From positions 2,632,001-2,696,000 of the forward strand of contig NZ_CP009621.1 of assembly GCF_000973725.1 (NCBI RefSeq): 64,000 bases of DNA. The letters run 5' to 3'. Below are positions 26,243-34,872 of this stretch, piece after piece. The position numbers were made by a program, and so were the translations under genes. This DNA comes from Pontibacter korlensis. Lineage in GTDB: Bacteria; Bacteroidota; Bacteroidia; Cytophagales; Hymenobacteraceae. Position 1 is the first letter of the stretch. Each line of letters starts with the position of its first letter. Below the pieces are notes generated by a model. That model was not told the origin of the DNA. It did no database searches and was given only the letters and a program-made list of their open reading frames with translations.

Positions 26243-27214
26243 TTACTGCGACCACTCCGTCGGCTGGCGGTCCCAGCGGTGACCTTTCAGTTCTTGTAGT
26301 AGTTCCTGCGACAGTCCTTTGCCATCGCTGGTTGCAAGGTTTGCCTTCACGTGGTGCTCCTTACGCATGCCCGGTATGGTCGTGCTGATCTGGGGGTTGC
26401 TAAGTATAAAGCGAAGCGCCATCTCGGCCATGGTCATGCCTTCTGGTACCAGCGGTCGTAACCTTTCAGCATGGTCAACACTGCTGTTCAGGTTCTCTGG
26501 CACAAAATAGGTGTTGCGCCAGTCGCCTTCCGGAAAAGTAGTATCCTTGGTAAGGTTGCCGGTCAGGGTGCCTTCATCGAAAGGTACACGTGCAATAATA
26601 CCTACATCCAGCTTCTCGCACAGCGGGAACAGTTCGTCTTCAGGTGCTTGGTCAAAGATGTTGTAGATTACCTGTACAGCACTGATGTGCCCTGTGCGGA
26701 GCGTGTTCAGCACATTATTGGGTTCCCAGCGGTTCACACTAACACCCATGTGCTGTATTTTACCATCAGCTTTTAGCTTTTCCACGGCATGCTGCCATTC
26801 CTCATGCTCTGCCCAGCTGTCTTCCCACACGTGGAACTGCTGCAGGTCTATGGTCTCCACACCCAGGTTCTTCAAGCTTTTCTCAGTGTACTCAATAATG
26901 TGGTCTGCCGGAAAAACATCCTCCAGTTTAAAATCAGGCTTCGATGGCCAGGTGAAGTTTTTAGGTGGAATCTTTGTAGCAATGTATAAGCGCTTTTCTG
27001 GGTGGCGCTTTATAAGCTGGCCCAGTAGCTCTTCGCTGTGGCCTTCGCCATATCCCCAGGCAGTGTCAAAGAAATTACAGCCGTTTTCTACGGCAATGTC
27101 CAGTGAGTGCCCCGACTGTATGTCATCTGACTCTGTCCAGCCAGCCATGCCCCACATGCCGTAGCCTACTTCGCTTATGTTCCAGCCTGTGCGGCCAAAT
27201 CGTCTGTATTGCAT
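26243..27214 (-). CDS. Aldo/keto reductase
   Basis: A 323-residue (alpha/beta)8-barrel oxidoreductase. The family landmarks are NFFDTAWGYGEGHSEELLG with Asp and Tyr of the catalytic tetrad, LYIATKI with Lys, and LQQFHVWEDSW with the His position. VSVNRWEPNNVLN and PGMRKEHHVKANL near the C-terminus belong to the NADPH-binding part. It resembles the large AKR subgroup that includes Tas-like and sugar-reducing enzymes; the natural substrate is unknown. It is a monocistronic minus-strand gene with a terminator just downstream. Confidence 0.92.
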   Translation of the reverse strand: MQYRRFGRTGWNISEVGYGMWGMAGWTESDDIQSGHSLDIAVENGCNFFDTAWGYGEGHSEELLGQLIKRHPEKRLYIATKIPPKNFTWPSKPDFKLEDVFPADHIIEYTEKSLKNLGVETIDLQQFHVWEDSWAEHEEWQHAVEKLKADGKIQHMGVSVNRWEPNNVLNTLRTGHISAVQVIYNIFDQAPEDELFPLCEKLDVGIIARVPFDEGTLTGNLTKDTTFPEGDWRNTYFVPENLNSSVDHAERLRPLVPEGMTMAEMALRFILSNPQISTTIPGMRKEHHVKANLATSDGKGLSQELLQELKGHRWDRQPTEWSQ

Positions 27215-27596
27215 AAGTGTCTTTTTTTGGTAGAACTCTAAAATACGAAAAGCTCAGAAAGATATAAGTGTAATCTTCGATTGAAAATCTGTTGGCTGCT
27301 ATAATTCTAACTTAGCCCACTCCAATAAATGCTGCCGGTATCGTCTGTTTCTCTTTGTTGATAGCTAAAGAGAAGGTTGCTACAGATCCTTCTACAATCT
27401 CTGCAGCAGCAGTAGAGGAAACTTTTCTTAAGTTTTAATGTACATACATGAAATGTATGTATCTTTATCTATATTTACCAGGTATGTTTGAGAGAACCGT
27501 AGGAAGGCAATCAGCAAGTATGAATTCTTGAGGATCTGCTCATCCCTATGAAAATATTAAATCATAACCTATAACCTTAAATAAAAACAGAAAACT
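27215..27596. other. Intergenic region upstream of the YceI gene, with a palindrome
   Basis: A 382-base gap between divergent genes without a supported ORF. It holds a perfect palindrome at 27441-27461, TACATACAT-GAA-ATGTATGTA (9-bp arms, 3-base spacer), about 136 bases before the yceI-type gene. This has the form of a repressor operator, for example for a MarR- or TetR-type dimer. No further element is evident. Confidence 0.6.
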
Positions 27597-28133
27597 ATGG
27601 CAACTACAAAGTGGGTAGTAGACCCAACGCACAGCGAAGTACAGTTTAAAGTTAAGCACCTGATGATTTCTACCGTAACGGGATACTTTACCAAGTTTAA
27701 TGCAGAGGTAGAGACAGAAGGTGATGACTTTACTAAAGCTACCAGCATTGTGTTTACAGCCGATGTAGACTCTATTAACACCAATAACGAGCAGCGTGAT
27801 ACGCACTTGAAGTCTGCTGATTTTTTCGATGCAGAGAACCACAACCAGGTTAGGTTTGAAGGTAAAAGCTTTGAGAAGGTAGGGGAGGATGAGTATAAGC
27901 TACATGGCGACCTGACCATCCGCAACACTACGAAACCTGTAACAGTAAATGTTGAGTTTGGCGGAGTTGTAGTAGACCCTTACGGACAGACGAAGGCTGG
28001 CTTTACAGTTACTGGTAAGATCAACCGTAAAGATTTTGGCTTAACCTGGAATGCTGTAACGGAGGCAGGTAGTGTGGTGGTTAGCGACGAGATAAAGCTA
28101 AACAGCGACATTCAGCTGGTAAAGCAAGGCTAA
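27597..28133 (+). CDS. YceI family protein
   Basis: A 178-residue protein of the YceI lipocalin-like family, which binds long polyisoprenoid or amide lipids in the characterised members. Landmarks are WVVDPTHSEVQFKVKHLMIS near the N-terminus, VDSINTNNEQRDTHLKSADFFDA, and GFTVTGKINRKDFGLTWN. No signal peptide is visible, so a cytoplasmic location is likely, unlike E. coli YceI. It is monocistronic; a perfect palindrome at 27441-27461 in the upstream region is a possible operator. A bidirectional terminator follows. Confidence 0.93.
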   Translation: MATTKWVVDPTHSEVQFKVKHLMISTVTGYFTKFNAEVETEGDDFTKATSIVFTADVDSINTNNEQRDTHLKSADFFDAENHNQVRFEGKSFEKVGEDEYKLHGDLTIRNTTKPVTVNVEFGGVVVDPYGQTKAGFTVTGKINRKDFGLTWNAVTEAGSVVVSDEIKLNSDIQLVKQG

Positions 28134-28148
28134 TACAAAACCATTATA

Positions 28149-28192
28149 AAATAAAGAAGCTCCGGGGACCCTGCTCCGGAGCTTCTTTATTT
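28149..28192. terminator. Bidirectional Rho-independent terminator
   Basis: 17-bp perfect arms (28149-28165 and 28176-28192) starting AAATAAAGAAGCTCCGG, loop 10 bases; serves the convergent YceI and DUF4168 genes. Confidence 0.94.
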
Positions 28193-28205
28193 CTGGCAGG
28201 AAATT

Positions 28206-28700
28206 TTATTTTCCTGCTACTAGTTTTCTTATCTGTTCCTGCACAGCAGGATCCTCTTTATATGCCTTCATCAAGGCATCATATTTTTCACGTGTCAGGC
28301 CTTTTGCTTCAATAGCCTGTTGTATTTTTTCTCTGGTTTCAGGCTGTAGTTTAACAACCTCCTGTGCAGCATTGCTAAAAGCAGCTATCTCTTCCGTGTT
28401 TTCTGCCACCTCATCCAGCTTCTGGGCTCGGTGTGCTTTTGCCAGTTCGTTGAATCGAGCAAGCGTAAGGTCGTTGTCCTCAATTACGGCTACCATGGTG
28501 TCGCGGCTGGCTTTTTGAATTTCCGTTACACTGGTGTTTGCATCTACAAACTGCTGTAGTTCTTCATCAGTATACTGCTGAGTCTGCTCCTGGGCTGTAC
28601 CATCTGGGGTGGCTGCCTCCTGAGCAAGGGCTGCACTTCCGAAGCACATAGTTGCCATGGCAAGTGCAGCTGTGATTGTCCCTTTCTTAATGAATACCAT
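28206..28700 (-). CDS. Exported DUF4168 family protein
   Basis: A 164-residue protein with a signal peptide (residues about 1-26, ending SAALAQ) and a helical, Glu/Gln-rich mature region. YTDEELQQFVDANTSVTEIQ, the central AKAHRAQKLDEVA and the C-terminal GLTREKYDALMKAYKEDPAV fit DUF4168, whose members are periplasmic or extracellular helical proteins of unknown function. The gene is isolated on the minus strand, with a shared bidirectional terminator at its 3' end. Confidence 0.88.
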   Translation of the reverse strand: MVFIKKGTITAALAMATMCFGSAALAQEAATPDGTAQEQTQQYTDEELQQFVDANTSVTEIQKASRDTMVAVIEDNDLTLARFNELAKAHRAQKLDEVAENTEEIAAFSNAAQEVVKLQPETREKIQQAIEAKGLTREKYDALMKAYKEDPAVQEQIRKLVAGK

Positions 28701-29142
28701 AAAGGATTTTTTTGGATTGGGTTAAAAAATAGATTTAAAACAGGATGCGCTCCTATGCTTTCTAACCTGATAAAAGAAGCGAAAAAGGAACCGTAGCGAC
28801 CATGATATTAATCATAGACAATTACCCTGTACAGCTCAATATAACTTTTTTTAATGCCAAAGTCAAGAATTACTGTGCAAAAGGTATTTTGGCAGCTGTT
28901 AAGCCTGAGCAATGCCTACATAAAAAGCAACTATCGATAAGGAGTTTTAAGTGGTTGATCTTGAGGTTATTTAGCTGTGGGAGAACAAGTATTTGTAGCT
29001 ATTTTATTTGATTCACGTTGCGGATAAAAAGATTTGCGGTAGAACGGCTTTGTTATGTGTGCAAAACCGTAGGTGTGGAAAGTAGTGCCGTTTTACAGTT
29101 ATATCGTGCAAACCACGTATAGGGGTATACGAGCAAGAAAAC
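28701..29142. other. Intergenic region between DUF4168 and ClC genes
   Basis: A 442-base gap between divergent genes. A short + strand open frame (28802-29011) has no protein-like features and is not called. An imperfect palindrome lies near 29045-29071 (CGGCTTTG / CAAAACCG). Nothing else is evident. Confidence 0.5.
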
Positions 29143-30909
29143 ATGAGCAGACTAAACCGATACCAGCTTGCTTTTTTGAAATGGCGCAGAAGGCAGAGCA
29201 ACAGCCGGATTATGCCTTTTGTACTGAGCGTAGTGGTAGGCCTTATTGTAGGGGTTGCTGCAATTCTTATCAAAACCATCATCTTTTATATTGAGCAGTA
29301 TGCCGTGTACTTTGCCCCTAAGCTGCTCAACTTTCTATTGCCTTTGCTGGGCTTCCTGCTGGTAACGTTTATCAACCGCAACCTCTTTAGCAAAACGGCC
29401 TATTTCAGTGGCGCCCGCAACGTGATTGAATCCATTGAAAAGAATGCCTCTATCATCAGGTTCAGACTCATCTACTCTAAGTTCATCACAACAGGTCTTA
29501 CCATCGGCTTCGGGGGTAGTTCGGGAGTTGAGGCCGCTATTATCTCCAGTGGTGCGGCAGTAGGCTCCAACGTCGGTCGCTTTCTGGGGCTGGGCTACCG
29601 CCTGCGCACCCTGCTGATTGGCTGTGGGGTAGCAGCTGGCATTTCGGCAATATATAACGCGCCTATGGGGGGATTCATTTTTGCGCTTGAAACCATACTT
29701 CCTGAATTTACTCCTACACTGCTTATCCCGCTGCTAGTGGCTGCTGCGGCTGGTAAAATCCTGTTTGAGTTTATCATGGGCGAGCATTTACGTTTCCAGG
29801 TACCACTCACCGACTTCGCTTATGAGCAGATACCGCTTATCATATTGCTGGGGGTGTTGGGTATGCTCATGTCAAGTTACCTGCTCAGAACCTACAGCTA
29901 CTGCGCCATTTACTTCTCCCGTATTCCCAATGCCTATGTGCGGGCTTTAGTGGGTGGTGTAGCCTTAGGCAGCATCATCTTCCTGCTGCCGCCAATGTAC
30001 GGCGAAGGGTACGTAAGTATAAATGCCTTGCTTAATGGGGAGGAGCGGTCGCTGTTCGTAAACTCGCCCTTGGCCATCTTACCGAATACTGCGTGGTTTA
30101 ACCTATTCTTCTTTTTTCTGATTACGATGGTAAAGCCAATTAGCACAGGTATCTGTGTAAATTCTGGAGGCGAAGGAGGATATTTTGCACCGTCTCTTAT
30201 TACAGGAGGTTTACTCGGATTTCTGTTCTTTAAGATTGCCGACTTTATATTTCCTTTCTATGAACTCAACCAGGCCACCTACATATTCCTGGGTATGGGT
30301 AGTGTGTTTGCCTGTGTTATGAATGCCCCGGTAACGGCAATATTCCTTGTGGCGGAAATTACGCAGAGCTACCAGTTGTTTGTGCCGCTGATGCTGGTAT
30401 GCGCTGTTTCATACTTCCTTAAATATTACATGGAGAACCTGAGTAAAAGTGTGGTGCAGCCGAAAGGGCAAAGCAAGGCACTGCGGGTAGATCGTATTCT
30501 CTTGAATCAGCTAAGCATTAGACAACTAGTGGAGGAAGACAGTGTATCGGTAACAGAGAATGCTACTTTCAGGGATGTGGTAGAGACATTTGCCAAGTCA
30601 AACAAAGATGTGCTGCAGGTGCTGGACGAGAAAGGCATGTTGAAAGGCGTAATCACCCTCAACGACTTCAGGCAGCGATTAGGAGATATATCAAATTACG
30701 ATACCATACTAGCCAGCGATCTAATGCACCCTCCTGAGGCAGTGGTAGAGATAGACGAATCAGCAGCGGAGGTTTTGGATAAGTTTGATGCTTATAAGCT
30801 CTGGTCGTTACCAGTGGTGCGGAATGGTAAGTTCAAAGGCTTTATTTCTAAAAGCAGGCTGCTTACCCAATACCGCAATGAACTTACCCGTGTCAACAGG
30901 TTTTTCTAG
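29143..30909 (+). CDS. ClC family chloride channel/transporter with CBS pair
   Basis: A 588-residue protein: an N-terminal ClC membrane domain (about residues 25-435) and two C-terminal CBS domains (about 455-575). The ion-pathway signatures are GGSSGVEAAI (residue E in GVEAA equals the gating/proton glutamate), NAPMGGFIFALE and GGEGGYFAPSLITGG (the GxFxP motif). The retained gating glutamate is compatible with Cl-/H+ exchange as well as channel activity. The CBS pair usually binds nucleotides and regulates transport. It lies in the inner membrane and appears monocistronic. Confidence 0.93.
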   Translation: MSRLNRYQLAFLKWRRRQSNSRIMPFVLSVVVGLIVGVAAILIKTIIFYIEQYAVYFAPKLLNFLLPLLGFLLVTFINRNLFSKTAYFSGARNVIESIEKNASIIRFRLIYSKFITTGLTIGFGGSSGVEAAIISSGAAVGSNVGRFLGLGYRLRTLLIGCGVAAGISAIYNAPMGGFIFALETILPEFTPTLLIPLLVAAAAGKILFEFIMGEHLRFQVPLTDFAYEQIPLIILLGVLGMLMSSYLLRTYSYCAIYFSRIPNAYVRALVGGVALGSIIFLLPPMYGEGYVSINALLNGEERSLFVNSPLAILPNTAWFNLFFFFLITMVKPISTGICVNSGGEGGYFAPSLITGGLLGFLFFKIADFIFPFYELNQATYIFLGMGSVFACVMNAPVTAIFLVAEITQSYQLFVPLMLVCAVSYFLKYYMENLSKSVVQPKGQSKALRVDRILLNQLSIRQLVEEDSVSVTENATFRDVVETFAKSNKDVLQVLDEKGMLKGVITLNDFRQRLGDISNYDTILASDLMHPPEAVVEIDESAAEVLDKFDAYKLWSLPVVRNGKFKGFISKSRLLTQYRNELTRVNRFF

Positions 30910-31116
30910 CGGTTGTCTTTTCCTGCTTTAAGTCTATCCTATGCTCGAAATAAGCTGGAGCTTAATGCCGTTGTGTGCGGAGTGATGCTTGCTTAGAAAG
31001 TATGCATGGAGCATTAAAAACAGTGTTTTCTCAAAATAAGAAGCATTTCCATAACAATAAGAAGGGCTACTCCGTTTGTACTGAAATAAAAAATAACCAT
31101 AAACCAGAGATAAACT

Positions 31117-31395
31117 ATGGAAACATCAAATGATCTAAAGAACAAAGCCGACAACTTTAACCCACAAAAAAACGAAGGGCCAGTGGCCGCAGCAATAGAA
31201 GAGTATACTTCCAGAATACCATCAGATGTGTACCTATGGGCTGCACTTGGCTCTATGGCTGTTTCGGCAACACTTAAAGTGATGAGAAAAGATGAAGAGG
31301 CCTTATTTGTAGGCCAGTGGGCTCCATCATTCCTGTTGCTAGGTGTATATAACAAACTGGTAAAACAACTAGGTAAAGACAAGTACTCATCTTAA
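31117..31395 (+). CDS. Small two-helix membrane protein
   Basis: A 92-residue protein with a hydrophilic N-terminus (MEETSN-like start METSNDLKNKADNF) and two moderately hydrophobic segments (about residues 38-55 and 65-80: YLWAALGSMAVSATLKV, WAPSFLLLGVYNKLV). I recognise no named family, but short proteins of this form are common in Cytophagales. It is monocistronic, with a long perfect terminator hairpin starting 5 bases downstream. The role is unknown. Confidence 0.75.
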   Translation: METSNDLKNKADNFNPQKNEGPVAAAIEEYTSRIPSDVYLWAALGSMAVSATLKVMRKDEEALFVGQWAPSFLLLGVYNKLVKQLGKDKYSS

Positions 31396-31400
31396 TATTT

Positions 31401-31451
31401 GCCCATAAACAAGAAGAGGAAGCTATCGGCTTCCTCTTCTTGTTTATGGGC
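31401..31451. terminator. Bidirectional terminator with 23-bp perfect arms
   Basis: Arms 31401-31423 and 31429-31451 are exact reverse complements around a 5-base loop (stem begins GCCCATAAACAAGAAGAGGA). It separates two convergent genes. The stem is much longer than needed for termination. Confidence 0.9.
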
Positions 31452-31478
31452 TTTCCATACTTGTGATACCTCACGAAA

Positions 31479-32384
31479 CTACGCCTCCTGCTCGCTTACA
31501 CGCTCATACTTTGTAGCAATCTCAGTAGGAGAAATTTCACGGTTATAGTAACTCGTGTATGCCTTCGTAACCTGGGCGCCCAACATCAGAATCACTGCAG
31601 AGTAAAACACCCACAGCAGCAGTACTACAAGTGATCCCGCCGTGGCATAAATGCCAGCTACTTTTACATTCTGCAGTATTATGTTGATAAGCTCTTTGCC
31701 TACCAGAAAAAGGGCAGAGGTGATAATGCCTCCGACAAAAGCATTTTTCCAGCCTACTTTGGCATCTGGCAAAACCTTATGCACGGCTGTAAAAAATACC
31801 AGCATCATCAGGATATTAAACAGCGTGTTGGTCGTGCGTATAGCAGGGCTCAGAAATTCCTCAAACAAATCCCGTAGCTGCTCACTGTAAATACTTATGA
31901 TCATGTCCAGCAGGATGCTGGATAGGAAGAAGAAACCAAGGCTGGCAACTATCAATAGGGTAGATACCCGGTGCTTGAGCAGGGTCAGGTATTTTACATC
32001 ATCCCGCACTCTTACCTGCCACACAGAGTTAAGTGCCTTCTGAATAATAAAGAAGATTATGGTGGCGCTTTTAACGATAACAACTAAGCCTACAAGGATA
32101 CCCCAGAAAGTAATGGGTATGTCTGTTAAGTTCTTCAGGACCTCGCTTACCTGCTGCGCAGCCTGCTTACTGATCAGGGCTCTGATATGCTGCACAATTT
32201 CCTGTTGTACATCTGACTCCTTAAAAAAGAGAGAACCCAGGAAAGAGAGAAAGATCAGGATGGCAGGTAATGAGAAGATAGTGAAAAAGGCAATAGCAGC
32301 ACTATATACAATAGGCTCACCCTGTTGGAAATTCTTTTTAGAGTCTTTAAGTATTTGCCAGCTTGTTTTTAGGAACGTCTTCAA
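31479..32384 (-). CDS. YihY/BrkB family membrane protein
   Basis: A 301-residue protein with about six membrane helices. SAAIAFFTIFSLPAILIFLS in helix 1, the central VWRVRVRD-like segment (VWQVRVRDDVKYLTLL) and GWKNAFVGGIITSALFLVGKELI with VVLLLWVFYSAVILMLGAQVTKAY near the end are typical for YihY/virulence factor BrkB (formerly annotated as RNase BN). It is an inner-membrane protein of unknown mechanism, suggested to be a transporter. The gene is monocistronic and convergent with the small two-helix membrane protein gene. Confidence 0.92.
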   Translation of the reverse strand: MKTFLKTSWQILKDSKKNFQQGEPIVYSAAIAFFTIFSLPAILIFLSFLGSLFFKESDVQQEIVQHIRALISKQAAQQVSEVLKNLTDIPITFWGILVGLVVIVKSATIIFFIIQKALNSVWQVRVRDDVKYLTLLKHRVSTLLIVASLGFFFLSSILLDMIISIYSEQLRDLFEEFLSPAIRTTNTLFNILMMLVFFTAVHKVLPDAKVGWKNAFVGGIITSALFLVGKELINIILQNVKVAGIYATAGSLVVLLLWVFYSAVILMLGAQVTKAYTSYYNREISPTEIATKYERVSEQEA

Positions 32385-32556
32385 CTCTCGCCTCTGTCTT
32401 TAAATTTTGCATACAGATGAATAACGCTCAGCTGCTTCGGATGTTCGTACTTTCTGCTGTGGCTGCCCCTGTGCTACCCCACTGAGGTGTGTGGTAGATG
32501 AAAGGCTGCTAAAATATTAGTACACATTTGCAGCATTGCACGTAACAAGTAGGATT

Positions 32557-33237
32557 ATGTTTGGCATCAATGATATTCCTAAATTCTTTCTGGCGTTCTT
32601 TTTGGTACTCCCCATCATCTCTTTTTTGCACGAGTTGGGGCATGTTTTCTTTGCATGGTTGATGGGTGGCAAAAACATTAAGGTTACCATTGGCTCCGGA
32701 GACAGGATATTTCGCTTGGGTATGCTGGAAGTTCGGAAGTACTATTTTTGGTATGGCCTCTGCTCGTTTGACAACCTGAAGCGCAACAAACGTTTTTCTA
32801 ATATCCTCATCTTTCTGGGAGGTGTTCTGTTCAATGCCATCTCTACTCTAGTCGTTATCTTTCTGGTGGAGGAGAAGGTGCTGGAGGAGGGAATGCTTAC
32901 CTATCAGTTTACATACTTCTCTATGTACTACATTTTCTTCGCGCTGCTGCCTATGCCTTACCCAGATGGTAGCTACAGCGATGGGAAAGTGATACTAGAC
33001 CTGATCCGGAATAAGTCACATTTAGCTGATAACATTTACCGTGTGCAGTGGGATGATGAAAAGGCACAGTGGTGCGTGTTTGATCATGATCATGCTTTGG
33101 TTCAGGCTTTTAATGATGAGGAAGAGGCGTTGGCCAAAGCCCATGAGGTAGCGAAAAGCAACCGCCCTAGCCGCCTGCTGAACAGTAGGAGTGGTGAGGA
33201 GACAGAAATTTGCAATTACCCCAGAGTCCCGCTCTAA
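32557..33237 (+). CDS. Site-2-protease-like (M50) membrane protein
   Basis: A 226-residue protein starting at ATG 32557. The first helix contains ISFLHELGHVFFAWLMGG with the HExxH zinc motif of membrane-embedded metalloproteases. A second motif, LPMPYPDGSYSDGK, resembles the NPxxPxDG region of M50 proteins that supplies the third zinc ligand. There are three to four membrane helices in residues 1-150 and a hydrophilic tail. It may cleave within membranes or be a non-peptidase relative; the substrate is unknown. It lies 100 bases upstream of the MarC-type gene on the same strand, and the two may be cotranscribed. Confidence 0.72.
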   Translation: MFGINDIPKFFLAFFLVLPIISFLHELGHVFFAWLMGGKNIKVTIGSGDRIFRLGMLEVRKYYFWYGLCSFDNLKRNKRFSNILIFLGGVLFNAISTLVVIFLVEEKVLEEGMLTYQFTYFSMYYIFFALLPMPYPDGSYSDGKVILDLIRNKSHLADNIYRVQWDDEKAQWCVFDHDHALVQAFNDEEEALAKAHEVAKSNRPSRLLNSRSGEETEICNYPRVPL

Positions 33238-33337
33238 TGCAGGCCTGTGGCCTTATTTATACTTCATAATACTGTAAAACTACACATCTACCTTTTGGTT
33301 GTCTCGTAGTTAGTAGCACATTAAAAAATCCTGAACT

Positions 33338-33949
33338 ATGATTGCAGCAATATTTAGCTTTTTAGTGATGCTGAACCCTTTTGCGCTTTTCCTGTACCTG
33401 AAGCCTGTCATGAGCGACCTTTCCGATACCGATTTCCGCTCAGTCTTCCTGAAGGCTTCTATGATATCCTTCAGTATTTACCTGGTATTTCTGCTTTTCG
33501 GGGATCTGGTGTTTCAGACTGTGTTCCGCATTAACTTTGAGTCGTTCCGGATTTTTGGCGGTATTGTTTTGTTCTCTTTTGCCTACATTTTTATTGTGCA
33601 GGGTAAGAAAGCCTTCATACAAATAAAGGGAGACCTGCACGACCTTGCCTCTGAAATAGCCCTGCCTTTTATGGTTGGTGCAGGTACAATTTCACTTACA
33701 GTGCTGATGTCAGAACAACTGGAGCTGTGGCAGGGGGTGCTTTCGCTTGCCATTATCATGGTAGTTAACTTTGCCATTATTATGGGGCTAAAGAACATCC
33801 GCCGGAGTATGCGCTCCAAAAAAGTACAGATTGCTTTTGATAAGAATATGGAACTCCTGCTCCGCGTTAACGGCTTTTTCTTGGGAGCCATAGGGGTAGA
33901 TATGGTAGTGACAGGAATCAAGAACCTTATGGCAGCAGAGATAATGTAG
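33338..33949 (+). CDS. MarC family integral membrane protein
   Basis: A 203-residue protein with about six membrane helices. The N-terminal VMLNPFALFLYL (the NP motif at residue 13), FRIFGGIVLFSFAYIFIVQG and the SEIALPFMVGAGTISLTVL segment match the MarC/UPF0056 family, once linked to multiple antibiotic resistance but now of unknown transport function. The length is typical (about 200). It lies in the inner membrane and is followed closely by the convergent universal stress protein gene. Confidence 0.8.
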   Translation: MIAAIFSFLVMLNPFALFLYLKPVMSDLSDTDFRSVFLKASMISFSIYLVFLLFGDLVFQTVFRINFESFRIFGGIVLFSFAYIFIVQGKKAFIQIKGDLHDLASEIALPFMVGAGTISLTVLMSEQLELWQGVLSLAIIMVVNFAIIMGLKNIRRSMRSKKVQIAFDKNMELLLRVNGFFLGAIGVDMVVTGIKNLMAAEIM

Positions 33950-33996
33950 CACTCCGCTTTGCCACCTTACATTCTTTTCCTGTCACTGTACTTAAG

Positions 33997-34872
33997 TTAC
34001 TTGATAACCTCTTCGGAGTATACCAACCACAACGGTACATTAATGTCCGTGTTGTACATTTCGGTAGGTACGCTGCCCAGGCTCAGCGAAGGCAGTGGGT
34101 TATTACCTTTCAGGCCTAGCACCAGCAGGTCGTGGCGTCCTTTTTCCAGGTGCAGTGCAACACGCTCGGCTATACTTTTATTAGCAGCTCTTACCAAAGT
34201 ATACGGCACGCCAGCTATCTCCTTGTGCCGCTTCTGCAAGTCGGCAAATTTTCCTTTTACCACTTCCTCAGCCTTCTTGACAGCCTTTTCTTCAGAGATG
34301 AGCGGGAAGAACTGCCCTGGCAGGCGGTACACGTGCATAATCTCCAGCTGAAGCCTTAGCTGGTCAGACAGGTTCTTGCTTAGTCTAAGTGCATGTACAG
34401 AGGCATCAGAAAAGTCTATCGGCACCAGCACCTTTTGTATATTGAAACGGGCCGTTTCAGGGAACACGAGCATGCTGCACGGGAGTATGCGCAACAGCTT
34501 TGTGCCCAGTGCTCCGGTGCTTTTATCGCTCATCTTCTTGCCAAGCACTGTTAGCTTTATTTTATAGCGCTTTACCAGGTCGGCAAGTATAACTTCTGTA
34601 TTGGGCTCTTCGCTTACAAGTATCTCATGGTCGGCAACATTGCCAAATTGTTCGGCTACAATATCCTGTATGTTGCCCTCAACCTCGCTGGCAAGATCTA
34701 CGTCTCCAAACCATTCCTTAAAATCCTCGCTTAGCTCGTATACTTTGATGTTGTGCACAAAGTATACTTTGCGTACCTCCAGCCGCTCACAAATAGAGCG
34801 GGCAAAAGCCACAAGCTTATCATCTATATCGCTTAGGTCGAGGCATACCATCATGGCGTCGATCGTAATCAT
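33997..34872 (-). CDS. Universal stress protein, tandem UspA domains
   Basis: A 291-residue protein with two Usp-type domains: about residues 1-140, TIDAMMVCLDLSDIDDKLVAFA start, and about 150-285, beginning FNIQKVLVPIDFSDASVHALRL. The second keeps the usual start, and DLLVLGLKGNNPLPSLSLGSVPTE is close to the G-2x-G-9x-G-S/T ATP-binding motif. The start overlaps the BCCT gene by 4 bases (ATGA), so it is translationally coupled to it. It is a cytoplasmic stress-response factor; its place in an osmolyte-transport operon suggests a role in osmotic stress. Confidence 0.88.
   Translation of the reverse strand: MITIDAMMVCLDLSDIDDKLVAFARSICERLEVRKVYFVHNIKVYELSEDFKEWFGDVDLASEVEGNIQDIVAEQFGNVADHEILVSEEPNTEVILADLVKRYKIKLTVLGKKMSDKSTGALGTKLLRILPCSMLVFPETARFNIQKVLVPIDFSDASVHALRLSKNLSDQLRLQLEIMHVYRLPGQFFPLISEEKAVKKAEEVVKGKFADLQKRHKEIAGVPYTLVRAANKSIAERVALHLEKGRHDLLVLGLKGNNPLPSLSLGSVPTEMYNTDINVPLWLVYSEEVIK

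Noticed and set aside
28802..29011. Plus-strand 69-codon frame in the gap before the ClC gene
   Set aside because: No domain, no signal, AT-rich chance-like codon usage, overlapping an otherwise non-coding gap.
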